Origin: CAWDMC01 sp963803295
GTDB lineage: Bacteria > Acidobacteriota > Terriglobia > UBA7540
Length of the DNA: 64,000 nucleotides
Assembly: GCA_963803295.1 (NCBI GenBank)
Contig: CAWDMC010000011.1
Location: 496,001 to 560,000, forward strand
Direction: 5' to 3'
Shown: positions 37,881-45,940 of the stretch, piece after piece
How positions within the stretch are numbered: position 1 is the stretch's first letter
Layout: each line of letters opens with the position of its first letter
Notes under the pieces: generated by a model
The model's database searches: none
Told to the model about the DNA's origin: nothing
Seen by the model: only the letters and a program-made list of their open reading frames with translations
Made by a program: the position numbers and the translations under genes

Positions 37881-38075
37881 GATGATGACTCCTTGCGAAT
37901 TGGCTTACGTGGCTGGCGTTCCTAGTCCCGGTAGGAGGTGATCATGCAGAGCTCGTGACGAGAGACCATCGCCTGAGGGCGGCTGCCGGCAGTTCGTCGC
38001 TTGCGGTACCCTACGACCGCGCAGTATACACCCACAAGCAAAACTTTTAGCGAAAATTCCTCGGTGATCGGCGGT

Positions 38076-39698
38076 CTATGCCGGTTTCGAGAACGAGCCG
38101 GCAAATGCAGATAAATCGAGTAGCTCATCGGCAAGAGCCTTAACGAAACTGCGGTCATGTGTAACAAAGAGGATCGTACCCGGATAACGCCTTAAGGCAT
38201 CTTCGACGGACTCGCGTTTTTCGATATCAAGATAATTGGTGAGTTCATCGAGAAGCAGCAGGTTCGCCCCGCTCAGCAGCAGCCTGGCCAGGGCGACCGT
38301 GGCCCGCTGGCCGGAGCTCATTAGTTCAAGGCGACCGGTTGCTTCATCTCCTCGCAACCGCAAACAGCCGAGAATTGTCCGCGCTCGCGTCTCGTCCTGG
38401 AGCACTTCGAGGCAGAGTTGCAGCGGCGACTTGCTAGGTTCCAGATTCTCATTTTCCTGCGCGTAATAGCCGATCTGAGCGTGAGCACTACGGTCGACCG
38501 TACCGTAATCAGGCGATTCCAGTCCCATTAGGATGCGCAACAGCGTGGATTTCCCGCAACCGTTCGGCCCAAGGATGGCCCAACGTGATCCGGCTCGAAC
38601 ATAGAAATTCAAATTCTCGAACAGACGCTTATGGCCGTAGGTCTTCGCGAGAGCTTCAGCCCGAAGCACAATTCCTGGACGCTGCGCGATATCGGGAAAA
38701 TCGAGTTGTGGAATCGGGGTTTCCTGCCACGGTTTCGAAGCCCGAGGCTCGCGATCAACTCTCTCCCGGAGAATCCGGGCAGTGCGAGCCAATTTGGCGG
38801 CCTTGTGCTGGTAAAAGTCGTGGCCCGAGCGGACGCCTGCAGGTGCTTTTGAAACCTGGCGTGACAGGGACATCCGTCGTTCCGCCGCCTGCCGCGCTGC
38901 AACGACGCGCCGTTCCTCCGCCGCGAAACGCGCCCACTCCTGCTTTTCCCGCAAGGCACGTTGCTCAACGTAGAACTCGTAGTTTCCCTCGTGAACGAAG
39001 AGAGCCTTTCGCCGCAATTCGAAAGTCCTCGTCGTAGCGCGACTCAAAAGCAAACGATCATGCGACACCAACAGGTAGGCCGCGCTCACACGGGAGAGAT
39101 ATTCCTCCAGCCAATCCTGAGCCGCAATGTCGAGATGATTTGTTGGCTCGTCGATCAGAAGCAGGTCGGCTGGTGCGAGAAGAAGCTTCGCCAATCCAGC
39201 ACGAGCACGCTGTCCGCTAGAAAGACAAGCCGCCCGCAGGTCGTGTTGCCCGCGCTCAAAGCCTAATCCATCGAGAACTCGCTCGACCTCCGCTTCGAAG
39301 CGAAAACCTCCCTGCTCCTCAAATGTGTTAAGCAGCGAAGCATAAAGGCTGGCCGAGGTCACATCATCCAATCGGGATTCGAGGCTATGGATTTCCTGTT
39401 TAATCTGTGCAATGTCCGGATTCGCTCGAAGCACGTATTCACGCAGGCTCTCCTCGTCGCGCACCGGATTCTCCTGGGGAATGTAGCTCACCCGGAGTTG
39501 GCGCCGGCTCACAACAGCGCCCTCGTGGGGCTTAAGTTCTCCCGTCAGTATCCGAAGCAGGGTGGTCTTACCACTGCCGTTCGGACCGACGAGTCCTACG
39601 CGGTCGTCAGGGTTGATCTCAAAGGCAACCTGCTCAAAAATGGGGTCTGGTTGGCAAGAATAACGAAAGGCCAAACCGGTGGCCGCTAGCAAAGACAT
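38076..39698 (-). CDS. ABC-F family ATPase
   Basis: A 540-residue protein with two fused ABC nucleotide-binding domains and no membrane segments, the hallmark of ABC-F proteins that act on the ribosome in translation rescue or antibiotic protection. ATG 39698 follows AGGGGGA; a 14-residue upstream extension is unlikely. Domain 1: Walker A 'GPNGSGKTTLL', signature 'LSSGQRARAG', Walker B 'DEPTNHLD'. Domain 2: 'GPNGCGKSTLL', 'MSSGQRATVA', and an unusual Walker B tail 'DELTNYLD' in which Pro and His of the canonical DEPTNHLD are Leu and Tyr. The inter-domain linker 'RQVSKAPAGVRSGHDFYQHKAAKLARTARIL' is charged and helical. It stands alone between two glycosidase blocks. Confidence 0.9.
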   Translation of the reverse strand: MSLLAATGLAFRYSCQPDPIFEQVAFEINPDDRVGLVGPNGSGKTTLLRILTGELKPHEGAVVSRRQLRVSYIPQENPVRDEESLREYVLRANPDIAQIKQEIHSLESRLDDVTSASLYASLLNTFEEQGGFRFEAEVERVLDGLGFERGQHDLRAACLSSGQRARAGLAKLLLAPADLLLIDEPTNHLDIAAQDWLEEYLSRVSAAYLLVSHDRLLLSRATTRTFELRRKALFVHEGNYEFYVEQRALREKQEWARFAAEERRVVAARQAAERRMSLSRQVSKAPAGVRSGHDFYQHKAAKLARTARILRERVDREPRASKPWQETPIPQLDFPDIAQRPGIVLRAEALAKTYGHKRLFENLNFYVRAGSRWAILGPNGCGKSTLLRILMGLESPDYGTVDRSAHAQIGYYAQENENLEPSKSPLQLCLEVLQDETRARTILGCLRLRGDEATGRLELMSSGQRATVALARLLLSGANLLLLDELTNYLDIEKRESVEDALRRYPGTILFVTHDRSFVKALADELLDLSAFAGSFSKPA

Positions 39699-40271
39699 TC
39701 TTCCCCCTGAAAAACGCTCCCCTTTCGGGGTTCTCGTCAAGGATCCGAACTGTCTTTACAGCTTCACGCCGATCGCCTCCGGACGAAGGAACTCACGGAA
39801 ATTTTAACTTGGCCGGATGAAAATCTCCAGCGCTCATTTTAGCCTTCGGGCCTCTCACGCTTCGAAACTATCGTGCGTCACTTGCAAGCTAAACATCTAC
39901 TGACAGCCCCATAGTCCCAGAGAATGAGCTAGTTGCGAAGATAATGCCGAAAATGCGGCAGAATTTCGCTTCTATTACCAAGGTCAGGCAAGGGGCTATT
40001 TCGTACCCGCACAAGGACAGTGAAGTATGGCATGCGGCCCCTTGCTTCTCGCGTCAGAACTTGCGCGAAAAAGTCGTCCAGTGTATGTTATCAGCGGCTC
40101 AAGTCTTGATGCCGCTCACTCCCGAGGCCGCATCCGCAATCTATCTTGACTTGCAGAACGCCTCCCCAGTTGAACCGGCCGACCGATAGGACCTGAGAAC
40201 AACACGAGCGAGGTTGCCGGGCGAGCTCCGCCAATCGAGCTCCGTACTCATACCAGACTGGAGACTCCAAA
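39699..40271. other. intergenic region between ABC-F gene and divergent GH38-like gene
   Basis: About 570 bases between divergent genes, presumably holding both promoters. A rightward 81-codon frame (39944-40189) has no family resemblance and no good ribosome-binding site, so I do not call it a gene. No repeat or RNA was recognised. Confidence 0.4.
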
Positions 40272-43019
40272 ATGACTACCATCCTGAAACACCTGACACG
40301 CAGAGGTTTCATAAGAACGACCCTGGTGGGCGGCGCCGGTGCGGCGCTGCTCGCCCCCATTGGCAATCTCTTGGCCAAGGCGTCGACAGACTCCGAAGGC
40401 TTTTGTGTCACGCTCTGCAATCATTGGAGCTACATCGGCATCGGCTGGCAACTAGGCATCGAATCTAACGTCCTTTCGGTAACCGATGGGATGGAGATGG
40501 CAGACCGCGAGCCGCACGTCAAGACCTGCATCAACCTGGACGCACGCGCCTATGAATTCATGGCCGAGAAGTTCCCGGAGGTTGCGGACAGACTCCGGAA
40601 GTATTTAGCCGCAGGAAAAGTTGAACTGATCGGCGGTACCTACGGCCAGCCCATGGGCACGACCTTCAGCGGTGAATCGAACATCCGCCAGCTCGTCTAT
40701 GGACGTGAGACGATCCGCAAGGCCCTGGGATATGAAATGGTGACCTTCCTCGAAGAGGAGGAATTCTCGCATCCTCAGATCCCTCAGATCGCCTTGGGGG
40801 CGGGCTATCGCTATGCCAGCCTAGCGCAGGTAGACACCTGGGGAAACGCCGGCATACCGCACTTCGAAGTTAATGCCTTCAAGTGGCAGGGTACGGATGG
40901 TACCACGATCCTGTGCACTCCCAAGAATTCTCTGTTCGGCTATTCTCCCGATGTGAAACGGCTCGCCGCTTCGGATGGCTTCAAGGAATTGCAGAAATTA
41001 GGCAAGCCTCTGATTTTTACGTGGGAGGAGTTCGGGTGGGAGCCGCCCGAAGAACCTGCTTATCTGAAGACACCGGAGAAATACCTGAAGGTTGCCGAAG
41101 AATCTCCCGTGGAGTTCGTCACCTTAAAAGACTATCTCGACAAATACGGTAGCAGCGCCAAGGAAACCAAATATTTCAAGATGGATGATTGGACCAAGCT
41201 GCTCACCTGGGGCCTGGGCGGCGACCAGTTGCGCACCACGGATCGTAGAGTGGAAAGCATACTGCTGGCGTCAGAGCGGCTTGATGCAATTGCTGCAAGC
41301 CTGGGCGGTAAAGACAACGTGCGTACACTCGAGGAAGCCTGGAAACACCTGCTGGCCTCGCAAAGCCACGACGTTGCACTCTGCGAGTATTCGCGCTGGC
41401 AGGGCGATCGGTTTGCGCCGCTTGATCGCATTGAGGACTTGCACAATTTCACCTGGGGAGCGCTGGGCTACCAGCATCTGGATGCTGCCGAGAAACAAGG
41501 GCAGGACGTGCTCAAGGCGTCGCTCGGTCACGTAGCGGGTCGCATCGGTTCTGCGAAAAGAAAGCAGGGCCAACTGGCGGTTACGGTATTCAACCCATGC
41601 GCCTGGGAGCGAACAGACCTCGCTACCACGGGACGCATCTACCCTATCCCGGAAAAAGCCAAAGACATCGTGGTGAAGGACGGCAAGGGCCGCGCTGTTC
41701 CATCCCAGATCATCAAGAGCGAAAAGGACGATCAAGGGAACCTGGTTGTGGCTGACGTCGCCTTCCTGGCCGGAAAAGTTCCCAGCGTTGGATACGACAC
41801 CTATTATCTCGAGCTCACGCCGGAGGCAGCCAAGGCGCCGTCCACCGATCTCGAAATCGATCAGCAGGGCCTCGAAATGGAGAACGAGTACCTGAAAATC
41901 AAGCTGAGTCCGAAGAACGGGGCGGTGGTCAGCCTGATTGACAAAAAGACGGGGCGCGAAATGCTCGACCCTCAGAAGAGCGCGTTCCCGGTGTTCAAAG
42001 GCACTCCCAATCAGGAGTATTGCCTGCAAAGCGTCATGGTCCGGGAGAAATATCACAGGCAAGGCCCCGGCATTCCGCCGCTCTTCGACAGCTCGCAAAC
42101 AGAAGCGGTCTACGAAGGGACCAAGACGGTTTCCGCCCCGACCGGCGAAGTGGATTGGCGGGCCATCACGAAGTCATCGATTCGCTGGACCGAAACGGGA
42201 CCTCTGCGCGCCACGGTGAAGACCCACCACACCTGGCAACTTCTGAAATTCGAGACTTATGTCTCTCTTTCGGCGGGATTGCCTTGGGTGGAAGTCACCA
42301 GCCGGGTGCTTGCGGAAATTCCTCCCGCTCCCGATGAGCTCACCGACAACCGCTTCCCGATCGAGATCAAGCAAGGTTACTGGCTGACCTTTGCGCCAAG
42401 CTTCGCAGCCTCCTCGGTGATCCGCGACTTCCCTCTGGGTATCGAACCCACGGAACGCCAGGCCTTCCAGGCTCTTACTTTCGTGGATCTGGTAGGCCCG
42501 GATAGCGGCCTTTTGGTGCTACACCCGGGAACCCAGTACTTCAAACGCACCAGCGACGGAGTGGTTTCGAATTTGATTATGAGAGAGTGGGAGTCTTTCT
42601 TCTCGGGCGAGTACGGCTGGCCGCGTTACTCCGAATACCGCCACGCCCTGTTGCCTCACAGTGGAGAATTCAGCAACGCCGATCGGATGCGAGCGGCGGA
42701 GGGGTTCAGTCAGAAACTGATCACAATGGTCGGCAAGCCGCACGACGGGAACCTTCCCGCGCGCAAGGGCTTCTTAACCTCGGGATCTGATAACGCCCAC
42801 CTGATGGTGTTCCGCAAGAAGGAGAATAAGGGATATGAGCTGCGATTCACAGAGATCGAGGGCAAGACTGGCAAGGCCTCAGTCGAACTAGGGATCGCCA
42901 CCACAGGGGCCGCCGAGACGGACCTCCTGGGCAAGAAGGTCGCCGAGGTTCATTCAAGCGCCGGCAAGCTCAATTTTGAGCTTCAACCCTGGAAGGTCCG
43001 AACTTTCGAAATTGGATAA
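40272..43019 (+). CDS. Tat-exported GH38-like protein with altered zinc site
   Basis: A 915-residue protein with the Tat leader 'TRRGFIRTTLVGGAGAALLAP'. The overall order (barrel, helical 'TLEEAWKHLLASQSHDVALCEYSRWQGD', beta-sandwich 'GLEMENEYLKIKLSPKNGAVVSLIDKKTGREML') is GH38-like. However, the N-terminal zinc motif HxHxD reads 'LCNHWSYIG', and the nucleophile segment, aligned with 'SDVPGYTWGTVTAMAQAGIRYF', reads 'EEEEFSHPQIPQIALGAGYRYA', putting Glu where other family members here have Asp. The 'QSHD' histidine-aspartate is kept. It may be a variant glycosidase with a different metal site or specificity. It starts a rightward group of three Tat glycosidase genes. Confidence 0.8.
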   Translation: MTTILKHLTRRGFIRTTLVGGAGAALLAPIGNLLAKASTDSEGFCVTLCNHWSYIGIGWQLGIESNVLSVTDGMEMADREPHVKTCINLDARAYEFMAEKFPEVADRLRKYLAAGKVELIGGTYGQPMGTTFSGESNIRQLVYGRETIRKALGYEMVTFLEEEEFSHPQIPQIALGAGYRYASLAQVDTWGNAGIPHFEVNAFKWQGTDGTTILCTPKNSLFGYSPDVKRLAASDGFKELQKLGKPLIFTWEEFGWEPPEEPAYLKTPEKYLKVAEESPVEFVTLKDYLDKYGSSAKETKYFKMDDWTKLLTWGLGGDQLRTTDRRVESILLASERLDAIAASLGGKDNVRTLEEAWKHLLASQSHDVALCEYSRWQGDRFAPLDRIEDLHNFTWGALGYQHLDAAEKQGQDVLKASLGHVAGRIGSAKRKQGQLAVTVFNPCAWERTDLATTGRIYPIPEKAKDIVVKDGKGRAVPSQIIKSEKDDQGNLVVADVAFLAGKVPSVGYDTYYLELTPEAAKAPSTDLEIDQQGLEMENEYLKIKLSPKNGAVVSLIDKKTGREMLDPQKSAFPVFKGTPNQEYCLQSVMVREKYHRQGPGIPPLFDSSQTEAVYEGTKTVSAPTGEVDWRAITKSSIRWTETGPLRATVKTHHTWQLLKFETYVSLSAGLPWVEVTSRVLAEIPPAPDELTDNRFPIEIKQGYWLTFAPSFAASSVIRDFPLGIEPTERQAFQALTFVDLVGPDSGLLVLHPGTQYFKRTSDGVVSNLIMREWESFFSGEYGWPRYSEYRHALLPHSGEFSNADRMRAAEGFSQKLITMVGKPHDGNLPARKGFLTSGSDNAHLMVFRKKENKGYELRFTEIEGKTGKASVELGIATTGAAETDLLGKKVAEVHSSAGKLNFELQPWKVRTFEIG

Positions 43020-43115
43020 CCGGCCTGGCACACAAATCCAGTGCCGTTGGATTGCGTTGGATTGAATGATTCCGCTGCTTTATCCTCGGCGCTAGCGGGC
43101 CTTTAATCCGTCGAC

Positions 43116-43359
43116 GGGAGCACCGTGAAGGTGCCCCCCTGCGACCGCGCGGGATTGAGTAGGGGGGGGCCTTTACGGCTCTTTCGCTGGAGTTTGTACG
43201 CTGCACCAGATGGCCAAGATGGCCATGCCACCATGATGTGGCACGGGCTTCCAGCCCGTGGCTGGAGTTTGTATATTTCGCGACATGGCCAAGATGGCCA
43301 TGCCACATCAAGGTGGCACGGGCTTCCAGCCCGTGGGGGAGGGCTTTTACGGCCCTCCC
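43116..43359. repeat. cluster of short repeats including a 75-bp tandem duplication
   Basis: Two 75-bp direct units (43186-43260 and 43261-43335) share GCTGGAGTTTGTA, ATGGCCAAGATGGCCATGCC and CACGGGCTTCCAGCCCGTG; only short internal stretches differ. The last block is a perfect hairpin (CACGGGCT/AGCCCGTG) and ATGGCC-AAGAT-GGCCAT is another. Flanking elements are GGGAGCACC/GGTGC-CCCC at 43116-43139 and GGGAGGGC/GCCCTCCC at 43337-43359. It fills most of the 400-bp gap between two glycosidase genes. No open frame here is credible. Confidence 0.75.
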
Positions 43360-43419
43360 GCGACCTTCTTATCGCAATCCGCAACGAAGGTGCTTCTCAG
43401 AACTTCATAAGGTCTCTAT

Positions 43420-45654
43420 ATGGTTTCCAAGCGCATGAGTAACGACTTAGGATCTTTCGATCGCAGGTCTTTCCTCAAAGTTGGAGCATTGCTTGCCGCA
43501 CCTGCAATCGGCACGAGCAAAACAAGCGGCAGCGCGGCCAAGGTGGCCTCGCTTCCCCCCGTTCCCAAACCCGCGGATTTGGCGAGCGACCGGCTCGTAC
43601 ACAATTTCCGCGATCAGTTCAGCCCTCCGGCAGCGCAGAATGAATGGGGTTATCTGCAGGCCACCAAGTCGGTATCGGGAATTACAGCCATCAGCTTTCC
43701 ACCGTTTAGCTGCTGTGGCATTCCCGAGATGCCCTTCAGTCCGGGCAACCTCATTACCTGCGAGCTATTCTTGAATGGCCGGATCTTGACTTCCTATCCT
43801 GCTCCGGCAGGCGAGGTTGCCTACACCTGGTATCCTCACCGAATCGTGCGCGAGACGGTGGCCGAGGGCATTCGATTCACGACCCAGACTTATCTTCCGA
43901 CCCGCGAGCGCGCCGTCGCTGAACTGATCGAGGTAAAGAACGAAAGCCGCCGACAGCGACGGATCACCTTGGGATTCGACCTGCGCGCCGGCATGACGGT
44001 GAAGCGCGACAAACCGTGGTTCATCAACTCCTCGGCGGAGAACGACAACAAACTCACCCCCAGCGAGTCGCACGGTTGCGTAATCTTCGAGGCCCAACAC
44101 AGCGGTTCGGTATCGGTACAAGGGGTTGTGCCCAATCCAGCCCGGATCGAACAGGGACGGATGCTGGTGCACGAGGTCTCTCTCGATCCAGGAGAGACGA
44201 AGACGTTCCACTACCTCAATGTAATGGGCGAGAACGCGGTCGCCGCTCTCGAGAGTTACGATCGGCAGCAAGCGAGCTTTGAAGAACTGCTCAAAGCAAA
44301 CGAAGCCCGATTCACCGACATCCTGCAATCGGCCTTTACACCGGGAAACTCGGAATTTTCCGGCCATCTGCCCCAACTGGTAACCCACAGTCAGGAACTC
44401 TGGAGGCTCTATTACACGGGCTTTACCAATCTGTTGATCAGCCGGCGGGATTCTCCGGATGCCCTCTATAATCCCACTTATATCACCATCCCGCGGTTCG
44501 GCCCGACCTTGAGCTTCATCTGGGACGCGATGTTGACCTCGCTGAGCCTTTCGCTGCTCGATCCTGTGGCACTCCGCAAGCTGGTTGAGAACTGGCTTGT
44601 TCAGGACATGCACGCTCATCTGGCCACGGACTATCTCACCGGCAAGGGCGTGGGACCGTGGTATGCCGTCAACGACATGGGCATCCTGCGCTGTGCGCAT
44701 GATTATCTTCGCGTCACCGGCGACTTCGCCTGGCTCGATAAGACCCTCAACGGAAAAAAAGCGCTCGAACATCTGGTGGACCTTGCTCTCTACTGGAAGA
44801 AGCTCGATAAGCTGGGCCGCGGACTGGCTGATTACGGCAATCTGGACGACTTGCTGGAGGTGGTCAGCACCTGGACCCACGAGGTCGCAGCCATGAATGC
44901 CGGCAACGTGTACGGCATGCGGTTCGTCGCCGCACTCCTGGAACGAGGTGGCGATGCGCGTGCATCTCAACTGCGAGCCGAGGCCAAGGACTTGGCGGCT
45001 CGCGTCAATCGCCTGCTCTACGTGGATGGCAAGGGCTGGTGGAAATGCGGTCAGCCCGATGGGACATTCAACGAAGTTCGCCACTGTTACGACCTGCTGA
45101 CCGTGTTCGATACTATGTTTGAAGATTTGAGCGAGAAGCAGAAGAAGGAGATGAGCCACTTCTTCTGGAGCGAGTTGCACACGCCCGTCTGGATGCACGC
45201 CCTCTCTCCCGCCGACCCTGACGCTTCGTGGAATCTCCGCGCTGACCATAGCTGGCTGGGAGCTTATACGGCGTGGCCGTCGATGACTGCCAAGGGACTC
45301 TACAAGGTCGACCCTCCCTCGAGGGTTGCAGCGTGGGTCAAAGGCTTGTCGAAGTCGGCCAACCAGGGCCCCTTTGGACAAGCCCACATTGCGGAGACTG
45401 TTTTTCCTCCCGAAAGCGGCGGCGCCTTGAAATGTCCCATCGAGCAACCCTATGGAAACGATTGGTGCGAAGTTTCGGGCGGCAGCTTTATAGACCTGAT
45501 CATCGACACCATTTTCGGCGCTGACCTGAGTCTGCACGACGGCATCAGGGTGAAGTCACATTTGGTGGACTTCGACAACGATGCCAAGCTTCTGAATGTC
45601 AGGTACCAGGGAAAGAATTATGTAATCTCGAATAAGGGTGCGCAACAAACGTAA
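43420..45654 (+). CDS. Tat-exported (alpha/alpha)6-barrel glycosidase
   Basis: A 744-residue protein; ATG 43420 follows AAGGTCT, with ATG 43435 as an alternative. The Tat leader is 'FDRRSFLKVGALLAAPAIG'. An N-terminal beta-sandwich (about 60-290) is followed by a helical-barrel domain with 'RFGPTLSFIWDAMLTSLSLSLLDP', 'NWLVQDMHAHLATDYLTGKGVGPWYAVNDMGILRCAHDYLRVTGD' and 'DASWNLRADHSWLGAYTAWPSM'. This is the pattern of six-hairpin glycosidases such as GH63, GH37 and the amylo-1,6-glucosidase group. Acidic residues in 'IWDAM' and late 'WCEVSGGSF' are candidate catalytic groups. The exact family is unsettled. Confidence 0.75.
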   Translation: MVSKRMSNDLGSFDRRSFLKVGALLAAPAIGTSKTSGSAAKVASLPPVPKPADLASDRLVHNFRDQFSPPAAQNEWGYLQATKSVSGITAISFPPFSCCGIPEMPFSPGNLITCELFLNGRILTSYPAPAGEVAYTWYPHRIVRETVAEGIRFTTQTYLPTRERAVAELIEVKNESRRQRRITLGFDLRAGMTVKRDKPWFINSSAENDNKLTPSESHGCVIFEAQHSGSVSVQGVVPNPARIEQGRMLVHEVSLDPGETKTFHYLNVMGENAVAALESYDRQQASFEELLKANEARFTDILQSAFTPGNSEFSGHLPQLVTHSQELWRLYYTGFTNLLISRRDSPDALYNPTYITIPRFGPTLSFIWDAMLTSLSLSLLDPVALRKLVENWLVQDMHAHLATDYLTGKGVGPWYAVNDMGILRCAHDYLRVTGDFAWLDKTLNGKKALEHLVDLALYWKKLDKLGRGLADYGNLDDLLEVVSTWTHEVAAMNAGNVYGMRFVAALLERGGDARASQLRAEAKDLAARVNRLLYVDGKGWWKCGQPDGTFNEVRHCYDLLTVFDTMFEDLSEKQKKEMSHFFWSELHTPVWMHALSPADPDASWNLRADHSWLGAYTAWPSMTAKGLYKVDPPSRVAAWVKGLSKSANQGPFGQAHIAETVFPPESGGALKCPIEQPYGNDWCEVSGGSFIDLIIDTIFGADLSLHDGIRVKSHLVDFDNDAKLLNVRYQGKNYVISNKGAQQT

Positions 45655-45876
45655 GAGCGGTGTCGACCAAAGCCCATGTTCGACTGGCATCAGGCAGAAT
45701 TTCTCCGGTTCCACCGACTCCCACTTTGATGTTTGCCTCGTAATAACGACGGTTTCCATAGCGGCGCTCCGAGCCTGCCCAGGAAGAGGCGCGTCCTTTT
45801 TGTTGAATAATAACCGGTGGGCATAGACGTCATAGACCGCCGCTACATCAGTGGCCATCACTATTGCTCAAATAGA

Positions 45877-45904
45877 TTGGCCGTTTCGGATTCCGACATA
45901 GACT
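45877..45904 (+). promoter_or_regulatory. candidate sigma-70 promoter of the GH116-like gene
   Basis: TTGGCC (45877-45882), 16-base spacer, TAGACT (45899-45904), 36 bases before ATG 45941. The -10 lies in the string CATAGACTC, also found at the promoter of the enolase-superfamily gene (51359-51367), which lends some support. Confidence 0.35.
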
Positions 45905-45940
45905 CTGATATGTTGTCCAAAAGAGAAGAGAAGTGAGTTT

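Noticed and set aside
39944..40189. 81-codon rightward frame in the gap before the GH38-like gene
   Set aside because: No ribosome-binding site, leader or family character; likely chance.
43116..43359. CRISPR array
   Set aside because: Only two units, directly abutting and without spacers, and no cas gene in the window.
43765..45537. Leftward open frame of 590 codons
   Set aside because: It is fully antisense to the Tat (alpha/alpha)6-barrel gene, which has clear domain motifs and a leader.
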